Assembly: GCA_030549175.1 (NCBI GenBank)
Contig: JAUKUA010000001.1
Span: 2,418,001-2,482,000 of the forward strand
DNA length: 64,000 nucleotides
From: Lasiosphaeris hirsuta
Lineage: Eukaryota; Ascomycota; Sordariomycetes; Sordariales; Lasiosphaeriaceae
Direction of reading: 5' to 3'
Part shown: positions 35,168 to 45,706 of the stretch, one piece after another
Layout: the number at the start of each line of letters is the position of its first letter
Position numbering within the stretch: position 1 is the first letter of the stretch
Program-made: the position numbers and the translations under genes
Notes under the pieces: model-generated
Told to the model about the DNA's origin: nothing
The model's input: only the letters and a program-made list of their open reading frames with translations
The model's database searches: none

Positions 35168-36204
35168 ATGTTTTGCATTGGTAGAACTTTGACTCGGGCC
35201 ACGAGATTCACATCCTACAGCTGTAAAACACCACTCAGGATACTCCCGGCCATCCCGCGTAGGTCGCACACCGCCCTGATGTCAACAGGAACCCCCCCGG
35301 TATCCGCCATGGCCCAAGTCCAGGCCCAAGCCCAGGCCCAGGCCCAAGCCCAGGCCGGCAACAGCTCCGACGCGCCGTCCTTCGAGTCCATTGGCGTTCG
35401 CAACACCACCATCAACACCGCCCCCGGCATCAACCTCTCCCCCCACCAAAAGCTCCTGGTCGGCAGCGTTCTCGATGTACCTCCCCCCAACCCAATCACT
35501 AACACGACATCAGGCATGTGGATACTTGCGTGCACCCGCTAACAACCCACCCAGCTCTTCTCGGGCAACCCGACGCTCAAACACCTCTCTCTCTGGTCCC
35601 CGACCGCCACCTTCACCGACCCCCTGACCATCGCGACCGGTTTCGATCGGTTCGCCGCCCAATGGTACGGCCTGCCGGCCGTCTTCCACCCCATCCAGCC
35701 GCGATCGCACCGTGTCGTCGGCGCCGGCAACCCCATTGAGGTCGACCTGCGCAACGCGTACACGGTCAAGGTTGTCGGCAAGGAGCAGGAGATCGCCAGC
35801 CGCGTCAACATCTTTGTCGGCGACGACGGCAGGATCGAGAAGGTCGAGGACCGCTGGGATGGGAAGTTGCCTGAGGGGCCGGTCAGTGAGGTACGTTCCG
35901 GAATTTGCGATAATGGCGCGAGGGGGTTGAGGGGAGCCGTCATGTTGCCCGTCGGGCTAGGGATGTGGGTGGCGAGGAGGGTGGGGGAGGTGGCCTGGGG
36001 CGGGTTTTGCTGGGGCGCGTGGTGGTGGCCTTTTGTGGTACGGAGATGCTGTTAGGATGACGAGGTTGAGAGCCGTGTTCTCTTGCTGACATTTTAATCT
36101 AGGCTTTCCGGAAGTTGAACGCTGTCACGGTGCCGACACTGGTGCGAGTGCCCAAGGACGAGGAGGAGGACATCAAAATGAGGGAGGAACGAGAAAAGGC
36201 ATAG
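35168..36204 (+). CDS. NTF2-like (SnoaL-type) fold protein with Gln-Ala repeat
   Basis: Exons 35168..35476, 35555..35890 and 36103..36204, 248 aa; the introns are 78 and 212 bp with phase-0 joins. The N-terminus (1-38) is basic with no acidic residue, like a mitochondrial presequence; a second Met lies at 35280. A Gln-Ala repeat follows (~48-63). The core (~105-215) has an NTF2-like layout: LFSGNPTLKHLSLW, FTDPLTIATGFDRFAAQWYGL, a strand IASRVNIFVGDDGRIEKVED and a final RWDGKLP. Function unknown. The acidic then basic tail ends in a charged helix. Confidence 0.8.
35314..35356 (+). repeat. Gln-Ala coding repeat
   Basis: CAGGCC/CAAGCC hexamer units, about seven, encoding alternating Gln and Ala in the NTF2-like protein. 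Confidence 0.9.
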
Positions 36205-36348
36205 GGGGCGAGGAACACAAAATCGCGTGCTAAATTCGGCAAAGCACAGGTTTCTACCAAAAGCATCAAACATGTATGTAGGGTGCGAAAGCTTAAATGG
36301 TTGTAACAATAATATTGAAAGCACTATTCATACTCGGCTACCCCCCTA

Positions 36349-37359
36349 CTAAATGGGTGCAAAAAATCCAAAGCGGTTTTCGGGGTCATACTTCTGCTAC
36401 AGCTCCCTAAGTTTGTTCAGATGTCCATCGTAATACCTAGGAAGACAGGTATGTCAGAATACCGCAGCGCAGACAGCATCACACGAGGTAACGGCAAAAC
36501 TCACCCATACATGGCTTCCAGGCTTTCTTGCTTGGCCGAGTAGTTTACATAGCTCTCGATAAAGACATCTGACACGCCAAACTCAGGGACCGCTCCCGTG
36601 GCCTCCTTCCACGAGCACGAGCAGGATTCAATGTGTGCATGTAAATAAATACATGATGGAATAAAACAAGGCAAATACCCAGCAACACGCTCGTAATCCT
36701 GGCCGGCACTTTTATGGCCCAGAGCAGGTCTGGGTGGGAGTCTTCACTTGCCGTAACGGCTATCCCGTCGGCGAGAACAACATGAGCGCTGACTATCTGG
36801 TCAAGACCCAGGCCATATTCGCCCTGCAAGGGCCCGATAGCACCGCCCATGGCCGAACCGGTTACGCCGACGCATTGGCACAACCCGGTCCCTCCGAAGT
36901 CTGTCAGTCTCTGGAGTCTGGTTGTGGTGCAACAGAATCGGCATCCAACAACTCACCGGTTTGCTTGCCAACCTTCCATGGGGCCTGCACCACCTCACCG
37001 ATCAAGACACCGCCACCGACATGCGCGTACCCATCGGCCGTGATGTCAATCTTGCTGAGATTTCGCAACCAGATGTTCATCCCATTCTCCGTAGTTGCCA
37101 AGCTGCCCCAGGTTCCATGATCAGTGGCTTTGGCCTGGAATGGGATGTTTTGTGCGCTAGCCTAGCGCACCGCTTTGGCCACATCATCCTCGTTGTCGAC
37201 GACGACGACAACGCCGTAGTCGGGGCTATTACTCCAGAGATATCGTTCGGTGAACTCGTGGAAATGGGGGCCGCCCGGGGTGATGATCTGGGCCTTTTCC
37301 GAGAGCAGTGGCCCCAGATCCGATGCCGCGTCCCTCGGGAAAAAGTGGTACAGTAACAT
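36349..37359 (-). pseudogene. FAD-linked (BBE/PCMH-type) oxidoreductase, decayed
   Basis: Remains of a secreted-type FAD oxidoreductase. The 5' part has QIITPGGPHFHEFTERY and VVVVDNEDDVAKAVR, then a TAG (37162..37164) in the middle of the PCMH fold, after which the frame continues with SAQNIPFQAKATDHG and HVGGGVLIGEVV. A short intron leads to CVGVTGSAMGGAIGPLQG and VLADGIAVTASEDSHPDLLWAIK. The long substrate-binding domain that should follow is missing; the sequence jumps to the C-terminal FIESYVNYSAK and, after an intron, YYDGHLNKLREL, a second TAG (36397..36399), then YDPENRFGFFAPI and a final stop. Two stops plus a deletion of roughly 150-200 codons make it a pseudogene. Confidence 0.85.
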
Positions 37360-37557
37360 TTGGTAAATGGAAAGTGTCAAGATCAGGGCCGAACAGCTGC
37401 AATCACCCCGTCCATTGCCAATAAATGCTCAGCATGGGCTCATCGCGGCCCACCATGAGTTGAAGATAATCCATTCTCCTGCTATGCATGTACATCAATG
37501 ATACTAACAGAACTCTGATGGTAAGCCCTTGAAACTTGGTCACCTTACCTTCTTCCA

Positions 37558-39843
37558 TCAAGCCCTTGCGCCCGCCGCGGCATAAAGCGCTTGTATGTCT
37601 GCCTTCCACTGTATCGCGTCCACTCTGACAAACCGACGGTCATACGTCACCAGCCCATTGACCTCCCCCTCGACATCAGTCGTTTGCGTCCAAACTGCAC
37701 CACTGCAGGCGAAGCGAGCAACTTGGTCGCGTAGGAGGCCAAGCAGGACGTGAGCGCGGTAGTTGTACGAGTCCAAGTCAGAATTAATCTCGTACGTTTG
37801 GTTGATGGTGTCGATCGCGGCCTGGACGGGCCATAGACTATAAATAGGCCATGATATTAGCCTCGGACCTTCCTTTGTTGGCATCACGATGAAGATGCTT
37901 ACTTTTCGGCTGCCGGGATGTGACCAATACCTCCAAACTCACCCTGGAGCCCGATACGGTTTGGGTCGTAAGGGGATGATGGTGTCGAGTAGAAGGGTGT
38001 GCCGCACTGCGGTTCTGCGTAGTGGTGATTATCCTCGTGTTCCTTGATGTCAGCATCTCGGGTTGCACCGTGGAACAAAAGCACGGGCCTGCCACTCTAA
38101 ACTCACCGAAAAGTCTCCAGCACCATGATCAAACCAACCGGTTGTGGCGTCAATGAGCCTTGTTGGGTCGAGTTCGCGGATGCGCGTGGTGATAGGGAAT
38201 TCGGGATGAGAAGCCTCCCTCAGCTGACCCCAGCCCTCATTATAGATGACCCATGTCACAATGCTCGGATAGCTCTTGTGCTCGTTGATGAGGACTTCGA
38301 TCTGCCGCTCGAATTCTGCCTGCTCAGCAGCGTCGGGCGGACTGGTCTCCATGCTCACCGTCGCGGGCATACACGGCATGTCTTGGATGACTAGGAGCCC
38401 AAGCCTATCGCAGGCCTGGTAAAAGAGGTCGGGCTCGACTTTAATCTAGCTGTCGTGAGTGAAGACTCCTGGGGTTCATAAGACTCAAACTTACGTGTTT
38501 GCGAACCATGTTCATCCCGAGTCCCTTGAGCAACCCGAGGTCGTAGACCATTGCTTCCAGTGTCGGGGGCAGGTAAATCCCATCGGGCCAATACCCTTGA
38601 TCCAGCGTGCCGAATTGGAAGACAAACTTACCATTGAGAAGTGGCCGCTGGATTCCGTTGACAGTACCGGATGAGATAGTGCGAAAGCCTGTGTAGCTGC
38701 TGACATTATCGGCTCCCATTTTCACTGTGATGTTGTAGAGATTAGGCGAGTCAGGGGACCAAAGCTTTGGCGATGGCACGGTGAATGTGAATGTCTCGTC
38801 AGAAACAGCGCTTTGGGTTGACACGACCGAGCCATCATCGTCCAAAATGCTTATTTCAACGGGGTTTGAGCCGCCGGTGCCACTGTGGATAGTGGCGGTA
38901 ACTAACAAGTACGTCAACCAGGGAATTGAATATCACTGCTAGCCTGTGTTCGGTGAAGAACCTACCAGTGCCTTCCATGTCGGCAGCAAAGTTCATGCTT
39001 GTGATGTAGCTAGACGGTGCACTTTCCAGCCACACGGGCTGCCATATGCCAGTACATGGGGTGTAGAAGATGTGGGATGGACTTGTGGTTTGCTTTCCGT
39101 TCGGGATGTGGTATGGGGACGAATCTGTGGGATCAAAGACGAAGACAAGGCTGCGGGAAATATCAGTACGCTCAGATATTCATGGCGATGGATGGCTGCA
39201 ACTCACAGAGCGTTTTCACCATCGGGATTGACGTTGTCGGTGATATCTACTGTGAAGCGAAAGTACCCGCCACGATTGAAACCCACTTGGGCTCCGTTGA
39301 CAAAGACGGTGGCTTCGTAGTCAACGGCCTCGAAGTTTAGCAGAAGCCGCTGACCGGTGGGCCAGCCAGAGGGAGTAGTGAAAGTGGTGGCAAACCACAT
39401 GTACGTCACACCGTTCACCATGATGCCCGACAGGGCGCTTTCGATACAGGAGGGGATCAGGACCTCTTGAGCCAATGGCAAAGGGGGGGACTGGCCAGAT
39501 CAGCGCTGCTAGAGGCGGGCTGGTACGTCCAAATGCCGTTCAGAGTCTGCCAGTGGTCGCGATATAACAGAGGCCGTGGGTGCTGGGGCCAGGGCAGAGT
39601 GCCAACCTTGGCCGTCCACGGTGTGTCTAGTAGCGGAGTCAAGAGGCGGTAAGGGGCTGGAGAGTTGGCGGAGGTGCTGTACGCATCGTCTTGCTGGAGA
39701 TGTGGATCGTGCGAGACCGAGGTGGTGTCGATTGCAGCAGCCGCCGTGGTGGCCGTGCCCAGGACCGACTGGCTGCCGCTAACTGCCCAACTGCCCACGC
39801 AAAACACCGAAATAGCGATCAGTGTTGGTACAACAACAAACAT
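37558..39843 (-). CDS. Glycoside hydrolase family 2, secreted; one homopolymer frameshift
   Basis: Exons 39207..39843, 38966..39150, 38495..38901, 38107..38445, 37903..38033 and 37558..37837. A signal peptide follows the ATG at 39843. The order is jelly-roll domain, Ig-like domain and TIM barrel. IYNEGWG holds the acid/base Glu (~480) and GEFGG the nucleophile (~555). In exon 1 the frame breaks at a C7 run (39483..39489): upstream conserved LNGIWTYQ and downstream LAQEVLIPSC are in different frames, and one more C would join them (659 aa). Every other join is in phase. It resembles fungal GH2 enzymes of unassigned specificity (galactosidase, mannosidase or glucuronidase). The acceptor at 38034 has an alternative 9 bases earlier. 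Confidence 0.82.
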
Positions 39844-40970
39844 ATTGATACTTCTGGAGGTGAGCGACGACGTATGCCTATTAATGGAGCGTTTGAACAA
39901 CGGCTGATCCCAAAAAAAATAAAAAAATAAATGGTCTAGGCCAGGGGTGGTGCAGGAGTGGAAAAGGTCCAGCGAAAGGAAACCTAAAGGCAGGAGCGTC
40001 TCGAGTCACCAATTCATCTTGACGGGACTTGGCGGGACTCGAGAATGCATCTTGGGTTGCGCATTGGAGAGCCATCGATGCCTTAATATGGTAAGCGTAC
40101 CTGCCTATAGAAGGCCTGTTCAGGATGCAGTGGAGAAAGTACAAACCTTGTTCCGGGATGATGACGGGAGTGGCCGGCCAAGCCGAGTTCTTCCCCAAGT
40201 AGGCATTTCTTCGTCTTCGTCTCCTTCTAAGGTCGGGTTCCTTCCCACATCCGCTCTCTGCTGTGATGCCCACCACGCAGCCGTGGGTTCTCGCTCGGCC
40301 GAAAACGATGGGCAGCGGTAGTGTCCCCACGTTCTCGTGCGCCCTCGTATGAGGTTGCAGTGCGTGTTTCTAGAAGCTGTTAAACAAGGTGTTGTGCATG
40401 CTGCAAGTGACCACACGGGAGCAGATGTATCCTGGCCGCCTCATTATCATCAACTCGGGCCCGTAGCCTGAGCGTGACTAGCGCAATATGGCGAGCATAT
40501 TGCCGGCGGGTCTGCAGCAGTTCTGCAGCTGCATTGTTTGACTGAATGAATAGCATACACATCAGATGAGCTGGAACTGCTCGCAGATGTGAAACAGGTT
40601 GCGTCATACAGCTTGGCACCACAGCCACAAGTTTGCAACTTGTCTTGCACTGCTCAGCATCAGGCCAAATCACCAGTCCAAGGAGACCTTGTCCTTTACC
40701 GCCACTTCGGCACAGCTCAGGTCGCTCCTGCTGTCGAAGGGAACGGCAGAGCTGGTCCCGCCCTTCCAATATACGGCGCCTTCATGCCACTCAGTGGCTT
40801 CATGCATGAAAATTGTGACCTAGTGTACCTAGGTAGGTAGGTACATCCATTATTCCCCATCCTTCGAACACTCCATATTTCCTTGTCCCGCAAGCCAGAA
40901 CGCCATCCATTTGTTTTTCGCGCTATCCATATCCACAGGCACTGAACACGGTCGATACAGCACTCCATCA
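39844..40970. other. Intergenic, 1.13 kb
   Basis: Upstream of the GH2 gene, downstream of the sedolisin-like gene. Starts with an A-rich run (39911-39931). Frames of 124-149 codons on both strands have no recognisable domain. No gene supported. Confidence 0.5.
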
Positions 40971-42769
40971 CTACGGCAAGGCCATAAATACCTTCTTTAG
41001 CATCTCGTAATCTGTAGTGCCTAACCCACTTGCCGGATCCCAGCCATCGACCGCGTCAAACCCAAAGCCACAGCCACGCGACCCCCCCTTCACGACGTCA
41101 ACAAATAGCTCCGGGTGCTCGTAGAGCACCGTGTTCATGAACCCAACCGGCCCTTTACCCACCTTCGTCCGCTCACGATTGATCATCAATATCATTTCCC
41201 CCAGTATTGAACTCGATACCCATGTCCCCGATACAGCTACCTTCTCGCCGCCAATCACAGCTTGGTAATTTTGCGAGGCGAGTGCGACGTCGGGATATCC
41301 CCGCACCCGCCGCGAGTTGTTATACTGCGATGCATCGTAGCCCGGGTCGTGATCATCATAGTACTTCTTCACAGCGTTGGCCTGATACGCAGGCTGTCTG
41401 AACATGTCGCTGAAGCCCCCGCCCGATTGGAATTCATATGCCATAATCTCTCGGTCACCAACACTGCCACCCTGAGGCAGCGCTGTGCCACCGACAGAAG
41501 TTATCCAGGGACATGTGTTGGGGAACACTAATGATGGCGGTTAGTATCCACGCGATCCATAACCCACTGTGTGAGCACTTACCTGGGGTGAATCGACCAT
41601 ATTCACCAGGTGTGTCGGTTCCGTCACGGCCAACACACTGGCCCCCGAGGCCCGCTGTACCCGCGTCTCCGGACCCAGAGACAACTGTCACACCCATGAG
41701 CCCCAGCTTCATGTACTCGGAGCACTGGCGAGCCTGATAGCTAGCAGGGAAAGCGTCCTCGCTGTTCCTGTGCGGCAGCACGATAACCCCAGTGGTACGA
41801 TAAAGACTGCACGGGGGAGGTCCCGCCGGGGCCCCGGGAAGCGCTGCTTGATCGGGATACCCAGCGTGCGAAAACAAGCCTGTAGCCCCTCTACCAGAGT
41901 CGCAAAATACATCACCCACGACGTCGAGGAAGATGGGCATGTCCGTACTATTGTTCTCCAGTGTCAACTCGCCGGCGCCGCCTTTCACCATGGGCATATT
42001 GTACCTGAATGTGTCAGCGACAGCCCTCGTCTGCGTAGAACAAAACTTACAGGGCTTGGAGACAAGCACTCGCCATAACGTCACTGCAAAAGCTCTCCGA
42101 CGAGTCCACTCCGGGAATGCCACTCGGCGGAAGTTTCTTAATCTTTGCTGAAGACAAGCCTTTCATGTTGGGTTTCTCGACTCCAGGCTTCCACACAGAC
42201 TCTCTTTCGTCAAATTGGACTGTTGGTACGATCAAATCAATGTGACCCCTGATAGCAGCTAGCACGCTATATGAACCGCAGGCAATGATTTGCAGCCCGT
42301 CCTCATTCTCGTATACATCGTAAACCGCATCGAGCAGTGTCTCGACCACGCCCACTGTGGTATGAAGCCTGATCCAGGCTCGGTCGCTGCCCTTGGAGAC
42401 GAGTTCTGTTGCGATCCCCTCATCGATCAGCCACTGCTCGGTTTCGGCAACTGCCTCGTCGCTCGGCGCAAACGCCTCGGCGACCTCCTCAGGGGTCCAG
42501 TGCTTGCCGTACGTCTCGGAGCGCGGGTGCGAGACGGCATTCATGAACTCTTCGGCGCGCTCGAGATTTCGCTGCTTCAGCCCGATGCGCAGAGTTAGTG
42601 GTGCGCTGGCCTCGGCGCGACCCTTTTTTATCCATTTATCGTGCACCCGCGTCACCGTGTTGCGCTTCTCGTGGACGACCTTGGTCGGGGTCTCTGCGCG
42701 TCCAAGTCCATGGACGAGTGTGGCCACAGACAGGACCGCGCAGAGCCAGGCGGCCATGGAGAAGACCAT
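40971..42769 (-). CDS. Sedolisin (S53)-like protein, catalytic residues lost
   Basis: Exons 42051..42769, 41583..42004 and 40971..41527, 565 aa; introns of 46 and 55 bp with CTGAC and CTAAC branch sites. A signal peptide and a Pro-kumamolisin propeptide (~35-185) are intact. In the mature part the C-terminal landmarks of tripeptidyl-peptidase-type sedolisins remain: ARQCSEYMKLGLMGVTVVSGSGD, PNTCPWITSVGGT and GWDPASGLGT. But the motif that holds the catalytic Ser (GTS) reads GTW at residue 483, and the segment carrying the ExxxD catalytic pair is missing between CLQAL and FLDVVGD. No stop or frameshift is present, so it is an intact reading frame for an inactive protein. The start is the Met at 42769. 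Confidence 0.8.
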
Positions 42770-43535
42770 AGTTGGGCCAGGTAGGGTCAAGGTAAAAAAA
42801 ACGACAGTGAAAATGCATTTCCAAAACAAAAGCGCGAAGGAGGAGGATTAAAGTCGTCGTTGGCCCAGATCTCACCATGCGAACCGAGGCGCCACCTCCC
42901 TCCTGCCAAGACCTGAAAACAGGTGACGTGAGACTCCGATACCCCTGCCGTGTCGTATCATATCGTGGAATATGGCCGTATGTGGGACGTCTAGGTTGGT
43001 GGATCGCCTACTAGTGCTGATCATTTGGGCCAGACCGTCATGTTTTCTGCTGTTGCCTGGCTCACTTACAAGTGCGGATATTAATGGAAGGATCTTAGGT
43101 TCGTTTCATTTTCCATCGCTTTAGCTCTTTTTTTTTTTTCCAAGTATAAACCCTCTATCTAACCAAGAACATGCTAGGCCCTGCTTTGCATACCTATCCT
43201 AGTGATCCTGGGAGTAATATGACGGCAGGTATCAAGCGAGCACAGTTTCATTACCTTACCCAGTCCATCCCCTCAAAGCTCGGTGAACCTCAACCGTCGC
43301 ACGCATATCTCACAACTTGGGCTTGCAGCCCATCTTCTGTCAACAAACACAGATATATGCCGGAGGGTCATCCATATTATGGTTACTCTACATCATGAGA
43401 GTAAAGAAGCCGTTCTAAATCGACATATTACCACCGGCTTATGAGTCGGAAATGGAAAGTTCCACACATCAAGTTAGGTATCTTGATCACCGCGCTGCTG
43501 GCTCTATGTAATGAACATTATTGACTGATACTTAT
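42770..43535. other. Intergenic, 0.77 kb
   Basis: Upstream of the sedolisin-like gene, up to the 5S rRNA gene. A T13-14 run lies at about 43126-43139. A plus frame at 43171..43398 has no domain. TATGTA at 43505-43510 is 26-31 bases before the 5S gene, where Neurospora 5S genes have a TATA-like element. Confidence 0.5.
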
Positions 43536-43654
43536 ACATACGACCATACCTACCGGAAAACTCGGGATCCCGTCCGCTCTCCCATAGATAAGCCAGTGAG
43601 GGCCAGACTAGTAGTTGGGTCGGTGACGACCAGCGAATCCCTGGTGTTGTATGT
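43536..43654 (+). rRNA. 5S: 5S ribosomal RNA
   Basis: 119 bases. The ends pair: ACATACGAC at the start with GTTGTATGT at the end (helix I). Conserved words are in order: GGAAAACTCGGGATCCCGTC, then GCTCTCCCATAGATAAGCC, then AGTAGTTGGGTCGGTGACG (the internal control and loop E region) and CCAGCGAATCCC. It is very close to the Neurospora crassa alpha-type 5S in layout and length. A T run follows at once. 5S genes in these fungi are dispersed singly, as here, and are transcribed by Pol III. Small frames that cross this interval are not genes. Confidence 0.95.
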
Positions 43655-43671
43655 TTTTTTTTGTTTTGTTT
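43654..43671 (+). terminator. Pol III terminator T runs
   Basis: Nine Ts directly at the 3' end of the 5S rRNA, then a second T4 run and T3 run after single Gs; the canonical Pol III stop signal. Confidence 0.85.
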
Positions 43672-43721
43672 AGTCCCCACTCTTTCCGCGACGGACTGCA
43701 CCCCCCTTCCAACGTCAACAC

Positions 43722-44895
43722 TCACTTCAGCAGCCGCTCAATATCTTTTGTAAGATCTGGAAACGGAAACAGGGTCCTGTTCCCTGCCACGGTCCCCGGA
43801 ACCCATGGAACGTCCCAAAACCCTTCGATCAGGTAAATCAACCCGGGGTCATTGCCAACTTGGACAACCGCCGTGGCCACACTCCCTTCATTCAACCCCC
43901 CGGTCGGGCTGGGAATAGTCCCCAGGTTTTCCGCCGTCTTCCACAGCTTATCCTTGGACCTGAGAACTTGAATCCCCCCGAAGTTGCTCGCCACCAACAG
44001 GACACTCCCACCCCACCTCGGCGGCAGATAGATAGCATCGGTATCCGTGTACAGCTTCTCGGGTCTCATTGGCACATGGACAGGCTTCCCCGTCTTGTCG
44101 CGCATGTCAAACCGATAAATGCGCCCGTCGCCGTCGTTGCTCAGCAGAATTTCGGACCCAGGCACGGCCGCCAGCCCCCCGAACCCCTTCTTGGTCGTCG
44201 GCGGCAGCGGGTCGGGCACGTACCAGGGCGTGACGGCCGTGCCGTGCTTATCCACCTTCAGGACGGTCCCTGGGAAGGTGCCGACGATATACGTGTTGCC
44301 GCGCCGGTCCGTCTCGACGTCCTGGAACCCGCCGTACTTCTCGTGCGTGAGCTCGGTGATGTTGAGTGACCAGAGCGTCTTCTTGGTCCGGTGGTTGTAC
44401 TTCATGATGAGGTGGTCGCCCGACACGTCGGCGCCGCCCGTACCCCACGGGCTGGCCGAGTCGGTCAGGATCGTGATCAGTCCCGAGTACGGGTCCCAGG
44501 CGACGCCGCCAATGTGCTGCGAGCCCGTGTGCGATGTGCCGGGGAACTCGAGCACCTCGACGACCTTGTCGGCGTAGGGGTCGAAGAGGGCGACGGTGCC
44601 GTTCCAGACTGCGCTGAGGTTCGTGTTAGTTGGGTTCAATGAGTGTGTTGGGAGAGGGGAGGGGGGGGGGGGGGGGGGGGCAGATGCCTCACCCGATCCA
44701 GACCAGGCAGGAGTCGGGGTCCCAGTCGGCGTTCTCCGGGTATAGCTGGAAGTAGTCAATCACAAAGGTGCCGTTGTTGAATGGGGGGCATCTCTTGCTT
44801 CCCCTGCCCCCACGGGAAAGGAGGGATGGGGGTGATGCATGAACAAGGAAAGTGGTGGCAGCGATGATGCTGAGTGCGAGCAAAGATTTCGCCAT
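43722..44895 (-). CDS. Secreted TRI14-like beta-propeller protein
   Basis: Exons 44693..44895 and 43722..44613, 364 aa; the 79-bp intron has a GTGAGG donor, a CTAAC branch site and an unusual C20 tract. A signal peptide (1-21) is followed by a single propeller-type domain with DYFQLYPENADWDPDSC, VEFPGTSHT-like and GGVAWDPYSG words, YGGFQDVETDRRGNTYIVGTFP, and near the end LIEGFWDVPWVPGT. This set is typical of the fungal TRI14-like family, which resembles SMP-30/NHL propellers. TRI14 itself lies in a trichothecene cluster, but no other gene of that pathway is nearby, and homologues occur widely outside clusters. Function unknown; an extracellular location is inferred. Confidence 0.8.
44661..44680. 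repeat. G20/C20 homopolymer in intron
   Basis: Twenty guanines on the plus strand, inside the intron of the TRI14-like gene, read as C20 in the transcript. Confidence 0.95.
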
Positions 44896-45706
44896 GGAGT
44901 CTTCCGTTATGTTATCTGTATTCGCAGTACTTGTAACCTTTCTGACTCACCTGCCTACTTGTCATTCTTGAAGGGTATCGAGTCCCTTTTCTATTACGGC
45001 GCGGCCACGACTCCTGTCGGCAGATGTCATGGACTTTGGGATTTTGGAGCCCGGAATACCAGAAAGCAAAGGTTCCTGGCTTGAGTTACACAGACTATTG
45101 AATCCACTCATATCAAAAATTGGATCTCCTTGCTGGATTGTGCACATGTCTGCACCTATATTACGCCATAATTATTTGTGTAACCTCATATTGCCATTTA
45201 TTAACGCCATTTATTAACGTTACTAATCAGGACGTATGATTATGGCATGTAATGTCCCATCGCTGCCAGTACGCTGAGACGCCTATTGGTGCCAGAAAAG
45301 GGTTAGAGTGAGATCCAGTACAACGCTGGAACGGGACGGAATGGACATCTGCAGTAAGCAATAAGTAGTCTTGCACGCCAAGATGCCATTGTGGCCGCCC
45401 CTGAAACTTGAATCCTGGAACGTGATAGACAGGGGAACGTGTGTTTCTATACCAGGGTTCACTACAGATATTAGGACTGTTGCGCGTCAGATGAATTCCC
45501 TCATAACTATCTCCGAGTCCTACTACACCCAAGACTGCTAGTGACTGTGCACCCTTCCATCGAGATGCCCGGGTAAAAAATGCACGGGGCATATTCCACA
45601 TTCGGTCCATATCTAAGGAAGGCACTTTGGAAGAGGTAATCGACTCAAAACAAAACCTACTCGCAGCCTGTGAGAAAGCAAACACCAAAACCTCATCCAC
45701 ATCCGC
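44896..45706. other. Intergenic, 0.81 kb
   Basis: Upstream of the TRI14-like gene, downstream of the VIT/vWA gene, both on the minus strand. A minus frame of 157 codons (45227..45700) lacks any domain and ends close to the neighbour, so I treat it as chance. Confidence 0.5.

Noticed and set aside
15198..37164. Reassignment of TAG to a sense codon
   Set aside because: TAG is used as the ordinary stop of several intact genes here (e.g. the SET gene at 8430, the GNAT gene at 11543 and the sedolisin-like gene at 40971).
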